Origin: Agrocybe praecox
Lineage: Eukaryota > Basidiomycota > Agaricomycetes > Agaricales > Agrocybaceae
NCBI GenBank assembly: GCA_964017145.1
Contig: OZ024842.1
Location: 4,216,001-4,280,000 of the forward strand
Direction of reading: 5' to 3'
DNA length: 64,000 nt
Below are positions 9,691 to 22,338 of the stretch, in pieces. The notes beneath the pieces are model-generated. The model did no database searches and had not been told where the DNA came from. It saw only the letters and a list, made by a program, of their open reading frames with translations. The position numbers and the translations under genes are program-made. Every line of letters begins with the position of its first letter. The stretch's first letter is position 1.

Positions 9691-12180
9691 CAAGAGGCAC
9701 TGAGAGCTGTGTAGACCTTGACTGTATCCTATGTTCGTTTCTGTGTTCGCGTTCATAGTGCAGAACAGACTCAGTGATGTGATCGAAAACTCACACCCAC
9801 ATACGCAGACTGGAGCGAGACGCTTCGCATCCTCATCCTCACAATGCCTCCAGCTCTTCTTCTTCGTCCCCATCCAGACTAACACCTGGCCCAGATCTGT
9901 CGGCGTATCTGAACCTTTTCGTCCTGCTATCCCCCCTTATTTGGTGCGTATCATACGTCCGGTACGCACATCATCTGCATCTTCATCAAGAAAAGTATAA
10001 GGATCCCGATCAAATCAAAATCCCAACATTGCACCTCAACTGCTCATGATCATGCCTGCGCTCCTCCCTCCTCTCGAGCGCGTCTTCGTGTGGGTTTGGA
10101 TACGCTTGCTGCTTAAGCGCTCATATACATACCCAACGCAGGCTTCGAGTTCGAGTTCGGGTTCGGGTTCGGATTCGTTGTTGGTGTAGACACCATAACA
10201 GGCATCTCAACTCGTCATCGTCCCCCCTTCGCCTCAGTGAGGCTCTTCCACCGCTGAATGACTTCTCTCATCGGATGGACTTCAAGCTCTTTATCGGGGG
10301 AAAACACGTCTCAGCCTCATTCGAGGGCAAAAGGACAGAACTGACATTGTTCCCTATTAATGCGTCCGCACCTCCTCCTTTCTTTCCTCCTCCTGCTCCG
10401 GCTCCTTGATTTATCATCATCACGATCATCATCGCGAGATCCACATCAATATCCGCATCGTCCAATCGTAGCGTGTCTTTCTCTTTCCCCTTCCTCTTAA
10501 GTTTTTCCTCCTCGTCTTCTTCCCCTTCCCCTCGTTCCCGTCTTCTTACCCCTCGTCCCCGCCATCCCCGCCCCAATCCTCCTAATCAGCAGAGCGCGGG
10601 AACATCACCACAGTGTCTATATCGATAAGTCGAACTGGACGTCGCTCCCGGACCCGGCGCTGGTGAGTTCGCATGTGCGTGTGCGTGCGAATGGGTATCG
10701 GAGTGGGTACGGGGACGGGGACGTGATGCATTCCGACAGTGTGTATGTGCGGCGTGGTGTAATGTGGTTAATTAAACACGGACTTTTTCGCGTCGCGTTC
10801 CGAGTTCAGATAAAATATGAATGCGTTAATGTAGTTTTGTGTGATGTTTCCATGCGATGCGATGAGCTGGGCGTGCGTGCGTGCGTGCAAATAGTGCGTC
10901 CAATACGACGAGAAGCAAAACCAACCGAGAGTCAAAGTTCATTTATTCACGATCGATCGCCAAGAACGGCGCAGACGAAAAGCGAACAGCGAACGTGTAA
11001 GCAAGAGGAAAGAGGTCAGGGTGATGGATGTGGCTGAGTTCGTACGATCGAGTGCCTCGAATGGTGAGGTCTTCTTTCGTATGACGCGTTGATGGCTTCT
11101 CTCTTCTCTTGACCAACTCGGGTAATACGATGACTTCCAGTCGTCTGCGCAAGCCCACTGGCACTCCCAACACATTGCGAGTCTGCGTTGTCGTCTGTCC
11201 CATTTGCATCGGGGGCGCACACCATCGGCACTACCTCCAACGCATAGCGAGTCCTCCTTGTGCTCCCCCACCGCTGGGCTAAAACGCGCATCCGCCTCCT
11301 CCTCCACATCCTCCCTTTTCCCCTCCATCGATCCCTCTCCCTTTCAACCAGCCCAGCTGGTCCGAAACTTTATCCGCACACGCGAATGGCTGATATGGGG
11401 CTATGCGAAACCTCTGGAGCTTAGCGCTGCTGCTGTTCCTGCTCCCATCGCTGTTAATGATTCTAGTTCCGAGGCCCTGTCAGGAGTGCGTACATGCTGG
11501 CAGCTGGATTCGGTGTTCGTGAGCTCAAGCCCTAGCTCATGTAGCTCGTGAGTCGTATGTGTTTTCGGGATTGGGGGTGGATTAATTATTATATCAAGTA
11601 TGCAGGATGATGACCGCGTGTGTATAAGAAGAGGGAAGGGGGAGGTGGAGGAAGATGAGATGAAGAGGGAGGAAGTAGGGGGTCCTGGAATACAAGGGTA
11701 GTAGAAGGATGCAAAGATTAGCACCGTCTCGGTCATACAAAGGGGGAAAAAGACTTACCAAGCGTCGAACCAAGTGTGGTACGAAACAAAAGGAATGAAA
11801 GGGAAATGAACGGACCGATAGCTTATCTAGTGTCAACCGTTCATCGTTCTATCTTTCGTTCTGACGCGGACGCATTATCTAGCTCCAACACATCAGGGCC
11901 AAGCCCTAAGCGCCTGTCAAAATGCGGTCAGTTGGCGTCTAACTCGGAACTCTGAAACTCTAAGTGAGAAATGAGAAATAGGAAGTACGAAATGGGAAAT
12001 TACGAGAAAGAAAGTTTCCGATGAGGTAGAGCGAGGTGTAGCAGAAAAAGAAAGCTAAAATACAAACGGAAAATTAAAACGTGTGGTACTGATGACTGGT
12101 GTCGGTCAATTGAATGTATAAGTGTGAGTGTGAGCCAGTGATAGCACTAGGAGAAGAGGGGCTGAGTAGGAGAGCAACAA
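9691..12180. repeat. Composite repeat, segments B, C and D, copy 2 (between seven-TM genes 1 and 2)
   Basis: The B segment (about 9720-10680) carries pyrimidine-rich stretches, ATCATC-type runs and a short GTTCGG hexamer array near 10145-10180. C runs about 10930-11740 and D about 11690-12080. B also occurs at 14430-15380, 22740-23370, 33600-34520 and 37040-37930. Several overlapping open frames exist (low-complexity Gly/Arg/Glu and Glu-Pro repeats), but their frames are broken differently in each copy. No gene is called. Confidence 0.7.
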
Positions 12181-12839
12181 AATGCATGACGGATACCTCC
12201 TTTGTAAGTCCTTAGTTATGCATGCATGCTGTCCCAGCTTCCTGTTGTTGGGAGCTGGTAAGTGGTGTATGGACACTTTGTCCTGCGTTCAGATCGTATC
12301 TGGGGCCTGGGCGGCCCGCGCTCGTGATGCAGAACAGGCCACAGCTAGTGATGGGATCAAAAATTGTCAATGAGGATTTCTTGCCCGAGGATGCCGATTT
12401 GCCGGGTCCCCGTTCGGACTTGGAGTTGGTGTTTTTGGCGTATTTCTTTTTTCTAACCCGATATACAAGCGCAGCATACCTATTCATAAATACCAACAAC
12501 GCCCGTGTGTTATCTTGGTCACATCCCCCACCTTCCGTGAATAAGGCATGCCGCTGGCATTGCCAGGTTCAAGTTCAGGACATGGACTCACACGACAATC
12601 CCACGCGTTCTACTCTCCATGAGATACAAACACAAGTGGCCTACTGATTACATTGATTATATCTCCTGGATATACGCTACACAAATACACTCCACCGGTT
12701 CTCATATTTGCGAATAGAGGAGAATAGGAACTACGTTCGATGTTGCATTGGATTCTGAAGCCTCGGAATGTTATATGATATAGGGTACTAGGGGGGAATT
12801 TCTGCTCCGCTTGAATTTCTATCGCGAAGGCCCTCCGAG
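12181..12839. repeat. Conserved 3' flank of seven-TM gene copy 2
   Basis: This is homologous to 7440-8159 without the foldback insertion, so it serves as the empty site for that element. The post-stop peptide frame seen after copies 1 and 4 is frame-disrupted here upstream of the RTGGVYLC portion. Confidence 0.6.
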
Positions 12840-14122
12840 TTACAGCTCCAATTCCCTCGGCTGGGTTTCTGAAATAATATTCGTCGATAAATCCGCCATT
12901 GCCTTGTCTTTTGCCGACCTCAAGCGAGCAACCATCAGGGTAGGTGCGAATGCCTAATTGAATCATACAAATCATCAGTGTTACAAGAGACTTTAAACTG
13001 AAAGGAGGTAGCATAAGGGAGGTATAAAGAGGCATTAAACTTACAGTGATTACAATTGAAAGTCCGGTTGCATATTGTCCTGCGACTTCAGTTCCGGCCG
13101 GTGTCGTAGAAACGTCTCCGGTATGTAGAAATGCCAAAATTGCGAGGGCTAAATTTACAAGAGAGTACAACGCCGTGGATTGCATCGTTATTTCTATAAT
13201 GTGCCAATACCGTCGTCTGGCCCGAGTATTCAGCATCGTCGAAACATAAACCTGAGCGCCAATCACACATGTCGCTATAATACTTGTTGTGGCTGTTACG
13301 AAGCAGGAGGCTCCTTCTAGGATATTGAATTGTCTTGCAAATTTGATTGTAAAAACGCTTGGGTCGAATACAGCAAATCCATCCATAATGATACCTGCGA
13401 TAATCAATGCTGCATTTTTACCATAATACATCAGTAATTTGTCGTGAGTTTGCCCGCGTATCGAAGAAATCTTGGCAACATACCTATTTCTGTTATCAAG
13501 AAAAAGACCAGTGCTATTCTTAGATATCTGTGTTGCGGTAAAATATGCCAACAGCGCCAAATCTGCAGAGCTGATCAGTGCCGTGGTATGATGAATAAGG
13601 ATGAAATCAAATACAATCAGGGCATCCGCCAATGTTTGCCCCATTCCTTGGAGCAATAACCCTACAATAGTTGGAATAGGAGCATATACCGAGCCCACAC
13701 TCATGATGAACATGTCTATTCTATTATTAGCTGTCACGAAGCAAGTGTACGTGTAGTAGCAGTCCAAGATTAGAAGCCCGACCGTTGTAAGAAAGAGAGT
13801 TGCGAGAATAATGGATATGAATTGTTCCTTTGAGGATGATTTGAATGCTACATGAACTCAAGTTAGTAAAGTTGGGTCAATAATCACCAGTCGGGCGTTA
13901 TTAACTCACCATAAACTCGGACTGTGTAGAAATAGAAAACAAAATACCCTCCTGTACATGCGTTATTAGTATCGAGTTAACGTTTACTCTTTCTTGCGGG
14001 ACAAGTAGTACAAAACTGTACATACCTGATAGAAATAGGGTCATGAGAGTGGAGTTTAAATTTCCACTAATCACCGTCTTTTGAAACGATATGGAATATA
14101 TGCCAGTATCCTGCGAAGACAT
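12840..14122 (-). CDS. Seven-transmembrane protein, family copy 2 (short C-terminus)
   Basis: Complement(join(12840..12953, 13045..13394, 13484..13562, 13615..13847, 13910..13951, 14026..14122)), 304 aa, start MSSQDTGIY. Exons 1-5 have the same lengths as in the other four copies. The last exon carries one extra base in the segment encoding ETQPRELEL relative to copies 1, 3 and 4. The frame therefore shifts and stops 26 codons early. Intron 3 has a GTATTT donor instead of GTATG and happens to lack stops. That creates a 385-codon open frame that is not the protein: in that frame the IWRCWHIL segment is lost. The seven-TM core is intact and only the cytoplasmic-type tail is altered. Copy 5 shares the same tail change and the same donor, marking a common origin. 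Confidence 0.78.
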
Positions 14123-14429
14123 GACGTTGCTCTGTTTATGTTAGTAGTTCTTGAGCGGCGAAGTTCTACGTCTTTAAGTACTTTTTTTCTTTCTCTTTAT
14201 TTGGATCCCTATCAAATGGTTGCCTCTACCAGTCACTCATTAGTGTCTGTAACTCAGCTCAACTGAAGATAAATACTCCCGGTAGAAGTACTGTTATCCA
14301 CGGATATTGATATATTAGCTGGTTAAAGGTTCGTTTTTCCAAGTAAAAACCTCATTTATTTAACCGTGGGTATCAGAGAGTTTGATGATGTACATCATAG
14401 AAACTGGTTTCACGTGCTTGCTACGAGAT

Positions 14430-16660
14430 AAGTTGTAAACAGGAAGATCTGATCAATTTTATGAGAGCTATGTGGACGTTAACTGTGTCCTGTGTTCATG
14501 TCCGTGTTCGCGTTCGTGGTGCAGAACAGACTTAGTGACGTGATCGAAAATTCACACCCACATACGCAGACAGGAGCGAAGCCCTCTCCAACGCCAGCTC
14601 TCCCTCTTCATCCCCATCCAGACTAACACCTGGCCCAGCTCTGTCGTCGTATCTGATCCCTGTCTTCCAGATTTTTTCCTTCTCCTTTGTGGTGCGTATC
14701 ATACGTCCGGTGCATACATTGTCTGCATCATCGAGGAAAGGATAAGGCTCCCCATCAAATCCAAATCCCAACAACTGCCATCCTCCCTCCTCTCGAGCGC
14801 CTCTTCGTGTGGGTTTGGATCCCCTTGCTGCTCATACCCAATACAAGCTTCGAGTTCGAGTTCGGGTTCGGGTTCGGGTTCGGGTTCGGGTTCGTCGTTG
14901 ATACAGACAATATAACAGGCATCTCGACTCAGTGAACTCTCCCAGCGCTGAATGACCTCTCTTATCAGATGGACTTGAGCTTGAGGCCCCTTATCTGGGG
15001 CAACCACGTCTCAGTCTCATCCGAAGGAAAAAGGACAGAAATGACACTGTTCCCTATTAACGCGTCCGCACCTCCTCCTCTCTTCCCTCCTCCTGTTCCG
15101 GCTCCTTGGTTCATCATCACCATCACCATCATCCCGAGATCCCCATCCGCATCCATCCGCATGGTCCAATCGTAGCGTGTCATTCTCTTTCCCCCTTCCT
15201 CTTGAGTTTTTCCCCCTCGTCTTCTTCCACTTCCCCTCGTTCCCGTCTTCTTTCCCCTCGTCCCCGCCGTCCCCGTCCCCATCCTCTCAATCAGCGGCGC
15301 GCGGAAACATCACCACAGTGTCGATATCGATAAGTCTAACTGGACACCGCTCCCGGACTCGGCGCTGGTGAGTTCGCGTGTGGGTGTGCGTGCGAATGTG
15401 TATCGGAGCGGGTACAAGTATGGGTATGGAGACGCGAAGCATTCCGACGGTGTGTATGTGCAGCGTGGTGTGATGTGGTTAATTAAAGACGGATCTTTTC
15501 GCGTCACGTTCCTAGTTCACATGAAATATGATAGCGTTAGTGTAGTTTTGTGTGATGCTTCCATGCGATGCGATGAGCTGGGCGTGCGTGCGTGCGTCCA
15601 GGCAGTGCGTCCAATACGACGAAAAGTAAAACCAACCGAAAGTCACTAGTCAAATTCAAAGTTCATCACGATTGACCGCCAAGAACGGCGCAGACGAAAA
15701 GCGAAAAGCGAACGTGCAAGAAAGACAAAGGAGGTCAGGGTGATGGATGTGGTTGAATTCGTACGATCGAGTGCCCTATGACGTGTTGATGGCTTCTCTC
15801 TTTTTTTTCACCAACTCGGGTTATACGATGACTTCCCGTCGTCTGCGCAAGCCCACTGGCACTCCCAACACATTGCGAGTCTGCGCGTCGTCGTCGTCAG
15901 TCCTATTTGCATCGGGGGAGCACACCATCGGCACCACCTCCAACGCATATCAAGTCCTCCTTGCGCCCTCCCGCCGTTGGGCTAAAACGCGCATCCTCCT
16001 TCACATGATCCCCTCCTCTCCCCTCCATCGATCCCTCTCCCTCTCTACCCCCAGTCCGAGACTCCATTCACACACGCACACACAAATGGCTGATATGGGG
16101 CTGTACGAATTCTCTGGGGCTTAGCGCTGCTGCTGTTCCTGCTCCCATCGCTGTTAATGATTCCAGTTGCGAGGCCCTGTGGGAGTGCGTACATGCTGGA
16201 TTCGGTGTTCATGAACCCGAGTCCAAGCTCAAGCAGCTCGTGAGTTGTATGTGTATGTATTTGGGATTGGGAATGGATTAATTATTATATGGATAAATAC
16301 TAAGTATGTATGTTTAATGGTGTGGTGTGGTGTGGTTTAGTGTAAAGTCAGAAGTTCAGAGCGGAATGAATTGGATCTTTTCTTTTGTTTCCGTTTTTTT
16401 TTTTTCGCATTTCCGGATGTGCGGTGAATATTAATGTTCAGTCTTCTGATCTAGGAACGAGAGCGACAAGGAGCTCTCATCCCGGCCTTCCTTGCCTTCC
16501 TTGAAGTGATCCATGAGTAGAGTAACAGTAGACCACACATGCAAATTTTCCGAACATGGCTATCATTTCATGTTATTGGATGTGAGTTTTCAATAGTGCA
16601 TAATTCTGGTCATGTTTATTCAACTCCAACTCCGACGATAACCTAATTTTGGAAATTTTG
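14430..16660. repeat. Composite repeat, segments B, C and tail E, copy 3
   Basis: It includes B (about 14480-15380), a segment with TATCGGAGCGGGTAC-type sequence and a TTAATTAAA block (about 15370-15650), C (about 15650-16330) and a tail E (about 16330-16660). The tail E is otherwise found only at 38880-39200. Together with the seven-TM gene upstream this forms a duplicated block with 34900-39200. No gene is supported. Confidence 0.7.
14856..14893. repeat. GTTCGG hexanucleotide array
   Basis: About six GTTCGG/GTTCGA units in tandem inside segment B. Shorter versions occur at the same place in the other B copies (near 10145, 23217, 34010 and 37440). Read on the minus strand it encodes a Glu-Pro run, which makes a spurious open frame. 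Confidence 0.8.
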
Positions 16661-17023
16661 TTCTTTTCGTTGAGGATGCGAGGCAAGGAAAATGAAAAAA
16701 AAATGAAAAAAGAGAAGAGAGAAGTGCCATCAACGCGGAGTCATAGGAAAGAAGACGTCTCCATTCGGGGCGCATGCTTCCTTTCGTTGCTCGTGCCTCG
16801 TCGTCCACAAACACAGCCCCATCCATCATCTTCATCGCACGATCTGCTCTCACCGGCACCAATCTGTACATCCCAAGCAGGAATCTCCTCATCGGATAGA
16901 CTTGGGGTGCTCCCTCTTCCTCTTCCTCCTCCCCCTCCCATTTCCCCACTTCTCCCCCCCTCCCTTCCCCTCTAGTAGTCACTGGTGAAGCCCAACACCC
17001 TTGTAAATGAGCCTTTATTTTTT
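16661..17023. other. Non-coding interval, low complexity
   Basis: A purine-rich stretch (16690-16725) and a CT-rich stretch (16915-16975) flank sequence resembling part of the composite repeat near 25160. No gene is seen. Confidence 0.4.
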
Positions 17024-17816
17024 TTAAGATAAAAATTTATATGGTACTCGTTTCAGAAGGGCAACTTGAATGTCTGCAAAAATGTCTTGAATGTTTTCGC
17101 CAGAACAATAAAACACGTGATCGCGGTATCTGATCACGAGCACGGCGGGAATTAACATAACGCGACGTGACTCCGCAGCAGACGTGGACGAGGCCTTCGA
17201 CTGGAATCCATTGAAAATAAATTGGGAGGAAAACGTGAACGATATATTTCCATTATTAAGGCAAAGTTGCACAAAATTTAATCCTGCAATATGATAAAAT
17301 GCGGAGATTTCGACGATATGGGCCAGGAATATCGTTCTTGATGTAACAGCTTACACCAAAATGCGACGCAACATGTTGTCAGTAGTTCACAAAAGAGCAA
17401 AATCCAGGCCTCTTTGGGTAGAGAGAAAACCTGGCCTGTCTCCTCAATCTGCGTGTTTTCCACGTATGTACTGAAACGCGATTTCAGACCTCCATCAAAA
17501 CTCTTTTTCAACATAGTGCGAATTTGGAAGATCTTAAAAATGATGCAGATATAAGTCCTGGACGTGCGGATTACTTGGAGAGGCTTCCCATATTCGAACT
17601 TCCGTTTTTCATCAATATATCGCTCCACACATCCATCGAATCTTGCATTGCAATTTTAAAACACATCTTGCCGTCTCCTTCTGGATGCCCGATAAGCTGC
17701 CAGGCATTAGTCTCCCCAATCAGCCCACCTTCTGCATAAACGTACCAGGATTTACACACATAATATTCCCAGATATCGAGCGCCCATATGTCCCATCTCC
17801 ATTCAGTACATGGCAT
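17024..17816 (-). pseudogene. Broken gene of unknown family (frameshifted)
   Basis: Three consecutive minus-strand open segments look protein-like but lie in different frames without convincing splice sites between them. The first starts at the ATG at 17816 (MPCTEWRWDIWALDIWEYY) and runs to about 17571. The second is about 17571-17278 (SLPKEAWILLFCELLTTCC, then LHQERYS). The third is about 17270-17024 (VLVIRYRDHVFYCSGE). Trp/Tyr-rich composition and smooth continuity of style suggest one former protein of about 250 aa with at least two frameshifts. I do not recognise the family with certainty. Unusual introns remain an alternative. Confidence 0.4.
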
Positions 17817-18904
17817 GACGTCCGTTTCATTCACGATAACTCCCCGCCAGATTCAGATCAATGACGCGTGTAAAATATTCTCATATTCCAACGAACGATT
17901 TACGCTGGCGGTCGGTTCAATTAATGTCGCCATGGGATTTCATGCACAACCGTTCCGAGTCCCGCTGTTCACTTTGCCTTTTTTTGTTTTGTTTTGTTAC
18001 CACACTGGAACTCAGTATTTAACGGTATCTACCGGGCATTGACATCAAAGGATATGCTATCTACCATTCCTGCTTTTCTGGTTTGATCTCTGTCACCGTT
18101 TTGGAGGTCCAGTTGCGCGATACTGGAACATTGCATCGTCTCGTGACTATTCAACAATGACCGAATGTGATATTGGGGTAGGCGCGCGTGCTGTGAATCG
18201 GTGAATTGGAAATTTTTCTGGAAAATAAATCTTTTTAAAGAACATAAAGTGTATAATATAGATGACCTTTTCTCGCTTGTCGATAATTCCGTAGCCTGTC
18301 CAGTCCATCATCTTATCTTGATCTTATCATACATACATACTCACGTGGTAGATTCCTTATATAATTATCAGTGACAAGTCACAACCAACGGTTTCCTTCG
18401 TAAGTGACTATGCACAAAACCATTGTACCCTCAGCTTCATGGGCGCGTAAAGCAAGAGAAACAATATGGCAAGTTCTTAGATTTTAACGTTAACCTCAAC
18501 CTATGTCCAATTATCTAATACATAGCTTCAGTTTTTCGATTATAGGACCCCAGTTGGCAGTCGGACATCCCATGAATTTGGATTATTTCCAACGCTAGAA
18601 GCTCTTCTGACAACGTCGCCCTCCAGTACACCTGCTGCTTTCTGTGCGACTTGAACTCGGTTCTCGACTCCGAAGTACCTTCAGGGCACTTTGCCACCAT
18701 TACCCGGTTTGAGTGTACCACGACAGTCAAACCACTCAATGTCGTGCATATGGGTCCCACCTGGTGCGGTACTCATATAATGATCCATATTAGACCGCAA
18801 TTCTGACATTGATATAGTCATAGAATCTGCTCTTGATCCAGGTGCATTCGTTCACGTACCGGCACTATCTCACAGGCCCAACCCTCGTCTTCCTCTACGT
18901 ACCT
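17817..18904. other. Intergenic, no gene seen
   Basis: AT-rich sequence with scattered short open frames and no start, splice pattern or protein-like composition. It may hold the promoter of the former F-box gene downstream. Confidence 0.4.
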
Positions 18905-20431
18905 ATGACGTTTAAGTCTGTTCAAGGAGCCAACTATCACGTACCGGACGATGTGCTATGGGCCATCTTTTTGTCGGTAGCATCAGGCCTCGACGTCGAC
19001 ATTTCCGAACGTCTTTCAGAGACCACCCGTCATACACACGTCTGTCGTGAATGGAGGAACATTATGCTCGATTCGCCCTCCATCTGGGGACGATTACTGT
19101 GGGTCAACAATAACGAACGTGGTCTGAAGTGGCTGACTGTGTCTTTGGAACGGAGTAGGTCGTCGTCTCTATGGATCGAAGGAGCGGTGTTTACGGGTGG
19201 ACGAGAGGAATACGATGACTCTGCGGAGTTTTTTTAATTTAGAATGTTGGACGAAAGTTGGACGAGAATTGAGCGTCTAAAGGTCAGGGTGCACGAGAAG
19301 GCATAACCGAAGGACGTTCATGGACGTTGACGAAGAAAATATCAGCAGCAAAGAGCTCCTACCTTTATTCGCCGACTCTGCCCTAAATCTTCACGAATTC
19401 GGCACGAATTTCGGCACTTTTGTCAACCTAACATGTCTATCCAATCTGCGCACCCTTTACACCTCACGGAGGTCCACTTTCACCTCAACACTCCGCCAGC
19501 TCCTGGATATTCTCGCTACCACTCCTCTCCTCGAATCACTCGCCGTATATCATGAAATCGTGGAGGATATAATTGGACCCACAGAGCTTTGTCCTCTTCC
19601 AGGCATCGACCTTCCTTTCCTCTCAAAGTTGGTCCTGCATACGACAGCGAGAAACTGCGCGGGCCTCCTGTGCAGTATAAACCCCTCTTCCAGCGGGTGT
19701 CTAGTAGCTTGCAACGTCACTGTCGATCCTTGGGATACAAATCTCGAATCCACCCTCAAAGATCTCGGAAGTGTGTTCAAGACAATCATGGAAGACCACG
19801 TCCGCCTCGCGCATTCTTACTGCTCCAATTCGAAGAACAGGCCACTTAAATCCCTCGAGCTACATATCATGGACTACCTCGTCTTGCTCAACGACGCATG
19901 CAGCATGGACAGAAAATTCCTTCAAACTTTCGCTGAGCTGGCAGAACTGGGTACCAACTGCACCGCATGCATATCCGGCTTGGTTCTTCCCCACGATATG
20001 CTCGCTCTTCTCATTCGGGCAGCTCAAGGACGTCACTTAGCTTCGCCTCGCACTGTTTGACGAGGACACGATTGTCGACTACTTAGTGCCTCAATACCCC
20101 CCGCTTCTGCAGTCGTTTTCGTCCGTCAAGTACGTCGAGAGACTTAATTTCATGTGGCAGCGATGGATGTGACACACCTCGTCCGATCTTGCCAAACCTC
20201 GTCGTTCTTCGTTTATTCAGTCATCGTCATCGTTCCCAGGCACAAATGACCACAACTTCGAAGACGATCGATAATATAATTGCCTGCGTTCGTGCTCGCA
20301 ATTCAGACGCGGAAGGAAACCCCATCAAGGTCCTCGACCTAGCTTTTGATGTTGAAGAGAAAAACATAGGTCGGCCTCTGGAGTCGCTGGAAGCAATGAA
20401 CCTGGGCGGCTTTCGTGTGTGTTGGTAGATG
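18905..20431 (+). pseudogene. F-box protein pseudogene
   Basis: The start is the ATG at 18905 (MTFKSVQGANYHVPDDVL). An F-box-like motif follows: VPDDVLWAIFLSVAS, then HVCREWRNIMLDSPSIWGRL, the usual HxCxxWRxIAxxxPxLW style. The frame is cut by TAA in a T run at about 19235-19237, although the following codons stay protein-like in the same frame (MLDESWTRIERLKV). It shifts at about 19300, continues as a Leu-rich segment (19320-19990), shifts again near 19990, and then meets TAG at about 20040 before another protein-like stretch. The last recognisable part is 20189-20428. F-box proteins recruit substrates to SCF ubiquitin ligases, but with four or more lesions this copy should be dead. It lies between a broken unknown gene and seven-TM gene copy 3. 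Confidence 0.65.
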
Positions 20432-20970
20432 TATGGGAGAGCTGGATTTCGGGTAGTTGCCTAGCGATCGTCGCAATAGACTCGCAATTCTAGGTAAGTC
20501 ATCCATCTCCTCATATCGTGAAAACCAAGTAACTAATTCGACTCCCACAGACGCAAATAAATATGTAATATCATAGATACGACAACATGTAGCAGTATTA
20601 TTATTCAAATAATCTACGAACTTGAATATTATCCAGCTTGGAACCATCCTCTCGGCTTGAAATCCTCAACGATGTCTCGAACGATGTCTTCCATGGTTCG
20701 GTACTTCATACCGAGCAACTACTTGCTCCTCTCGGTATTCTAAGTCCATATGGTCTTGTTTTCGATTTCTATATTTCCTCGAGGTAGGGTTCCGGACGCA
20801 TATACCAATCGTAAATACCAACAACGCCCTTCCGGGTCACATCCGCCACCTTCCGTGGATAAGGCATGCCCAGCGTCGCCAAGTTCAAGTCCAGGATTTG
20901 TGACTTGAGGGAAAATGCGAAGAATCGGAGCTACGTTCGATGTTGCATTGCACTCGGGAGCCTCGGAATG
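20432..20970. other. Intergenic plus partial 3' flank of seven-TM copy 3
   Basis: From about 20790 the sequence matches the 3' flanks of the other seven-TM genes, but the segment encoding the post-stop RTGGVYLC peptide is missing. No gene is seen in 20432-20790. Confidence 0.5.
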
Positions 20971-22338
20971 TTATATGATAGATGGTACTGAGGGGGAATC
21001 TATGGGCCCTTGTGAGCTGCTTGAATTTCGATCGTCAAGGCCCTCCGAGTTACAGCTCCAATTCCCAGGCTGGATTTCCGAAGTAATATCTATCGATAAA
21101 TCGGCCACTGCCTTGTCTCTTGCCAGCCTCAAGCGAGCAACCATTAGGGTAGGTGCGAATGCCTAATTCAATCATAAAAATCATGAGTCTTAAAAGATAT
21201 GTACTTTATACGGAAAGGAGATAGCATAGGGGAGGGTATAATGGGACATTAAACTTACAGCTATTACAAACGAAAGTGCGGTTGCATATGCTCCTGCGAC
21301 TATAGTTCCGGCCTGTGTCGTAGAAAGGGCTCCGGTACCTAGAAGTGTCGTAATTGCGAGGGCAAAATTGACAAGAGAGTACAACGCCGAGGATTGCATC
21401 GTTATTTCTATAATGTGCCAATACCGTCGTCTGGCCCGAGTATTCAGCTTCGTGGATACATACACCTGAGTGCCAATCACACATGTCGCTATAATACTTG
21501 TTGTGGCGGTTACGCAGCAGGAGGCTCCTTCTAAGATAATGAATTTTCTTCCAAATGCGAGTGTCGAATCGTTTGGGTCGAGTACAGAAAATCCATCCAT
21601 GATAATACCTGCGATAATCAATACTTCATTTTTATCACAATACATCCGCAATTTGTCGTGAGTTTCCCGCCGTATCGAAGATATTTTGGCCACGTACCTA
21701 TTTCCGTTATGAAGAAAAAGATCAGTGCTATTCTTAGATATCTGTGTTGCGCCAAAATATGCCAACAGCGCCAAATCTACAGAGCTGATCAGTGCCGTGA
21801 TATGGTGATAGTAAGGACGAAGTCACATACCATCAAGCCATCCGCCAATGTTTGACCTATTCCTTGGAGCAATAACCCTACAATACCTGTAATAGGGGCA
21901 AATCCGGAGTCCAGACCTATGATGAGTATGTCTATTCTATTATCGGCTGTTCCGAAGCAAGTGTACGTGTAGTACCAGGTAATGATCAGCTGCCCGACCA
22001 TTGTAAGGAAGAGAATTGCGAGAACAGTGGATACGAATCGTTCCTTTGAAGGTGATTTGAATGCTATATAAAATCAGGTTAATAATGTCAGGTCAGTAAT
22101 CCCAAGTCGGGAACTATTAACTCACAATCCACTCGAACTGTGTAGAAATAGAAAGCAAAATATCCTCCTATACATGCGTGATCAGTATCAAGTTAACGTT
22201 TACTCTTACTAGCGGGACAAGTAGTACAACACTGTACATACCTGATAGAAATATGAACATGAGAGAGGAGTTTAAATTTCCACTAATCAGCGCCTTTTGA
22301 AACCGTATGGAAAGTATACCAGTGGCCTGTGAAGACAT
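20971..22338 (-). CDS. Seven-transmembrane protein, family copy 3
   Basis: Complement(join(20971..21162, 21259..21608, 21698..21776, 21831..22063, 22126..22167, 22242..22338)), 330 aa, start MSSQATGIL. Exon lengths equal those of copies 1 and 4. Intron 3 ends in TAG rather than CAG. Intron 5 is the longest of the family (96 nt). This is the most divergent member in the C-terminal tail (IQPGNWSCNSEGLDDRN) and lacks the conserved post-stop flank. All codons read through without lesions. It stands alone, about 7 kb from copy 2 and 10 kb from copy 4, with an F-box pseudogene upstream and only a short B-segment remnant beyond its promoter. Confidence 0.78.

Noticed and set aside
10663..11037. Small protein encoded in segments B/C (recurs near 15368, 34230 and 37605)
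   Set aside because: Similar peptides recur only because the DNA is duplicated; frames shift between copies and starts are not conserved.
12610..13767. A 385-codon open frame on the minus strand as the protein of seven-TM copy 2
   Set aside because: It reads through introns 3 and 4 and part of intron 5 and changes frame relative to true exon 4. The other copies have stops or length changes in the same places.
14290..14380. Possible MITE upstream of seven-TM copies 2 and 5 (inverted GGTTAAA and TTTAACC words)
   Set aside because: The arms are short and imperfect, and its absence from copy 4 is better explained by a deletion in copy 4.
14856..14893. Telomere-like repeat (GTTCGG resembles TTAGGG)
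   Set aside because: The unit is TTCGGG, short and internal in several repeat copies; not a telomere tract.
14699..15007. Glu-Pro repeat protein on the minus strand
   Set aside because: Produced by the GTTCGG array; the frame is broken in the other B-segment copies.
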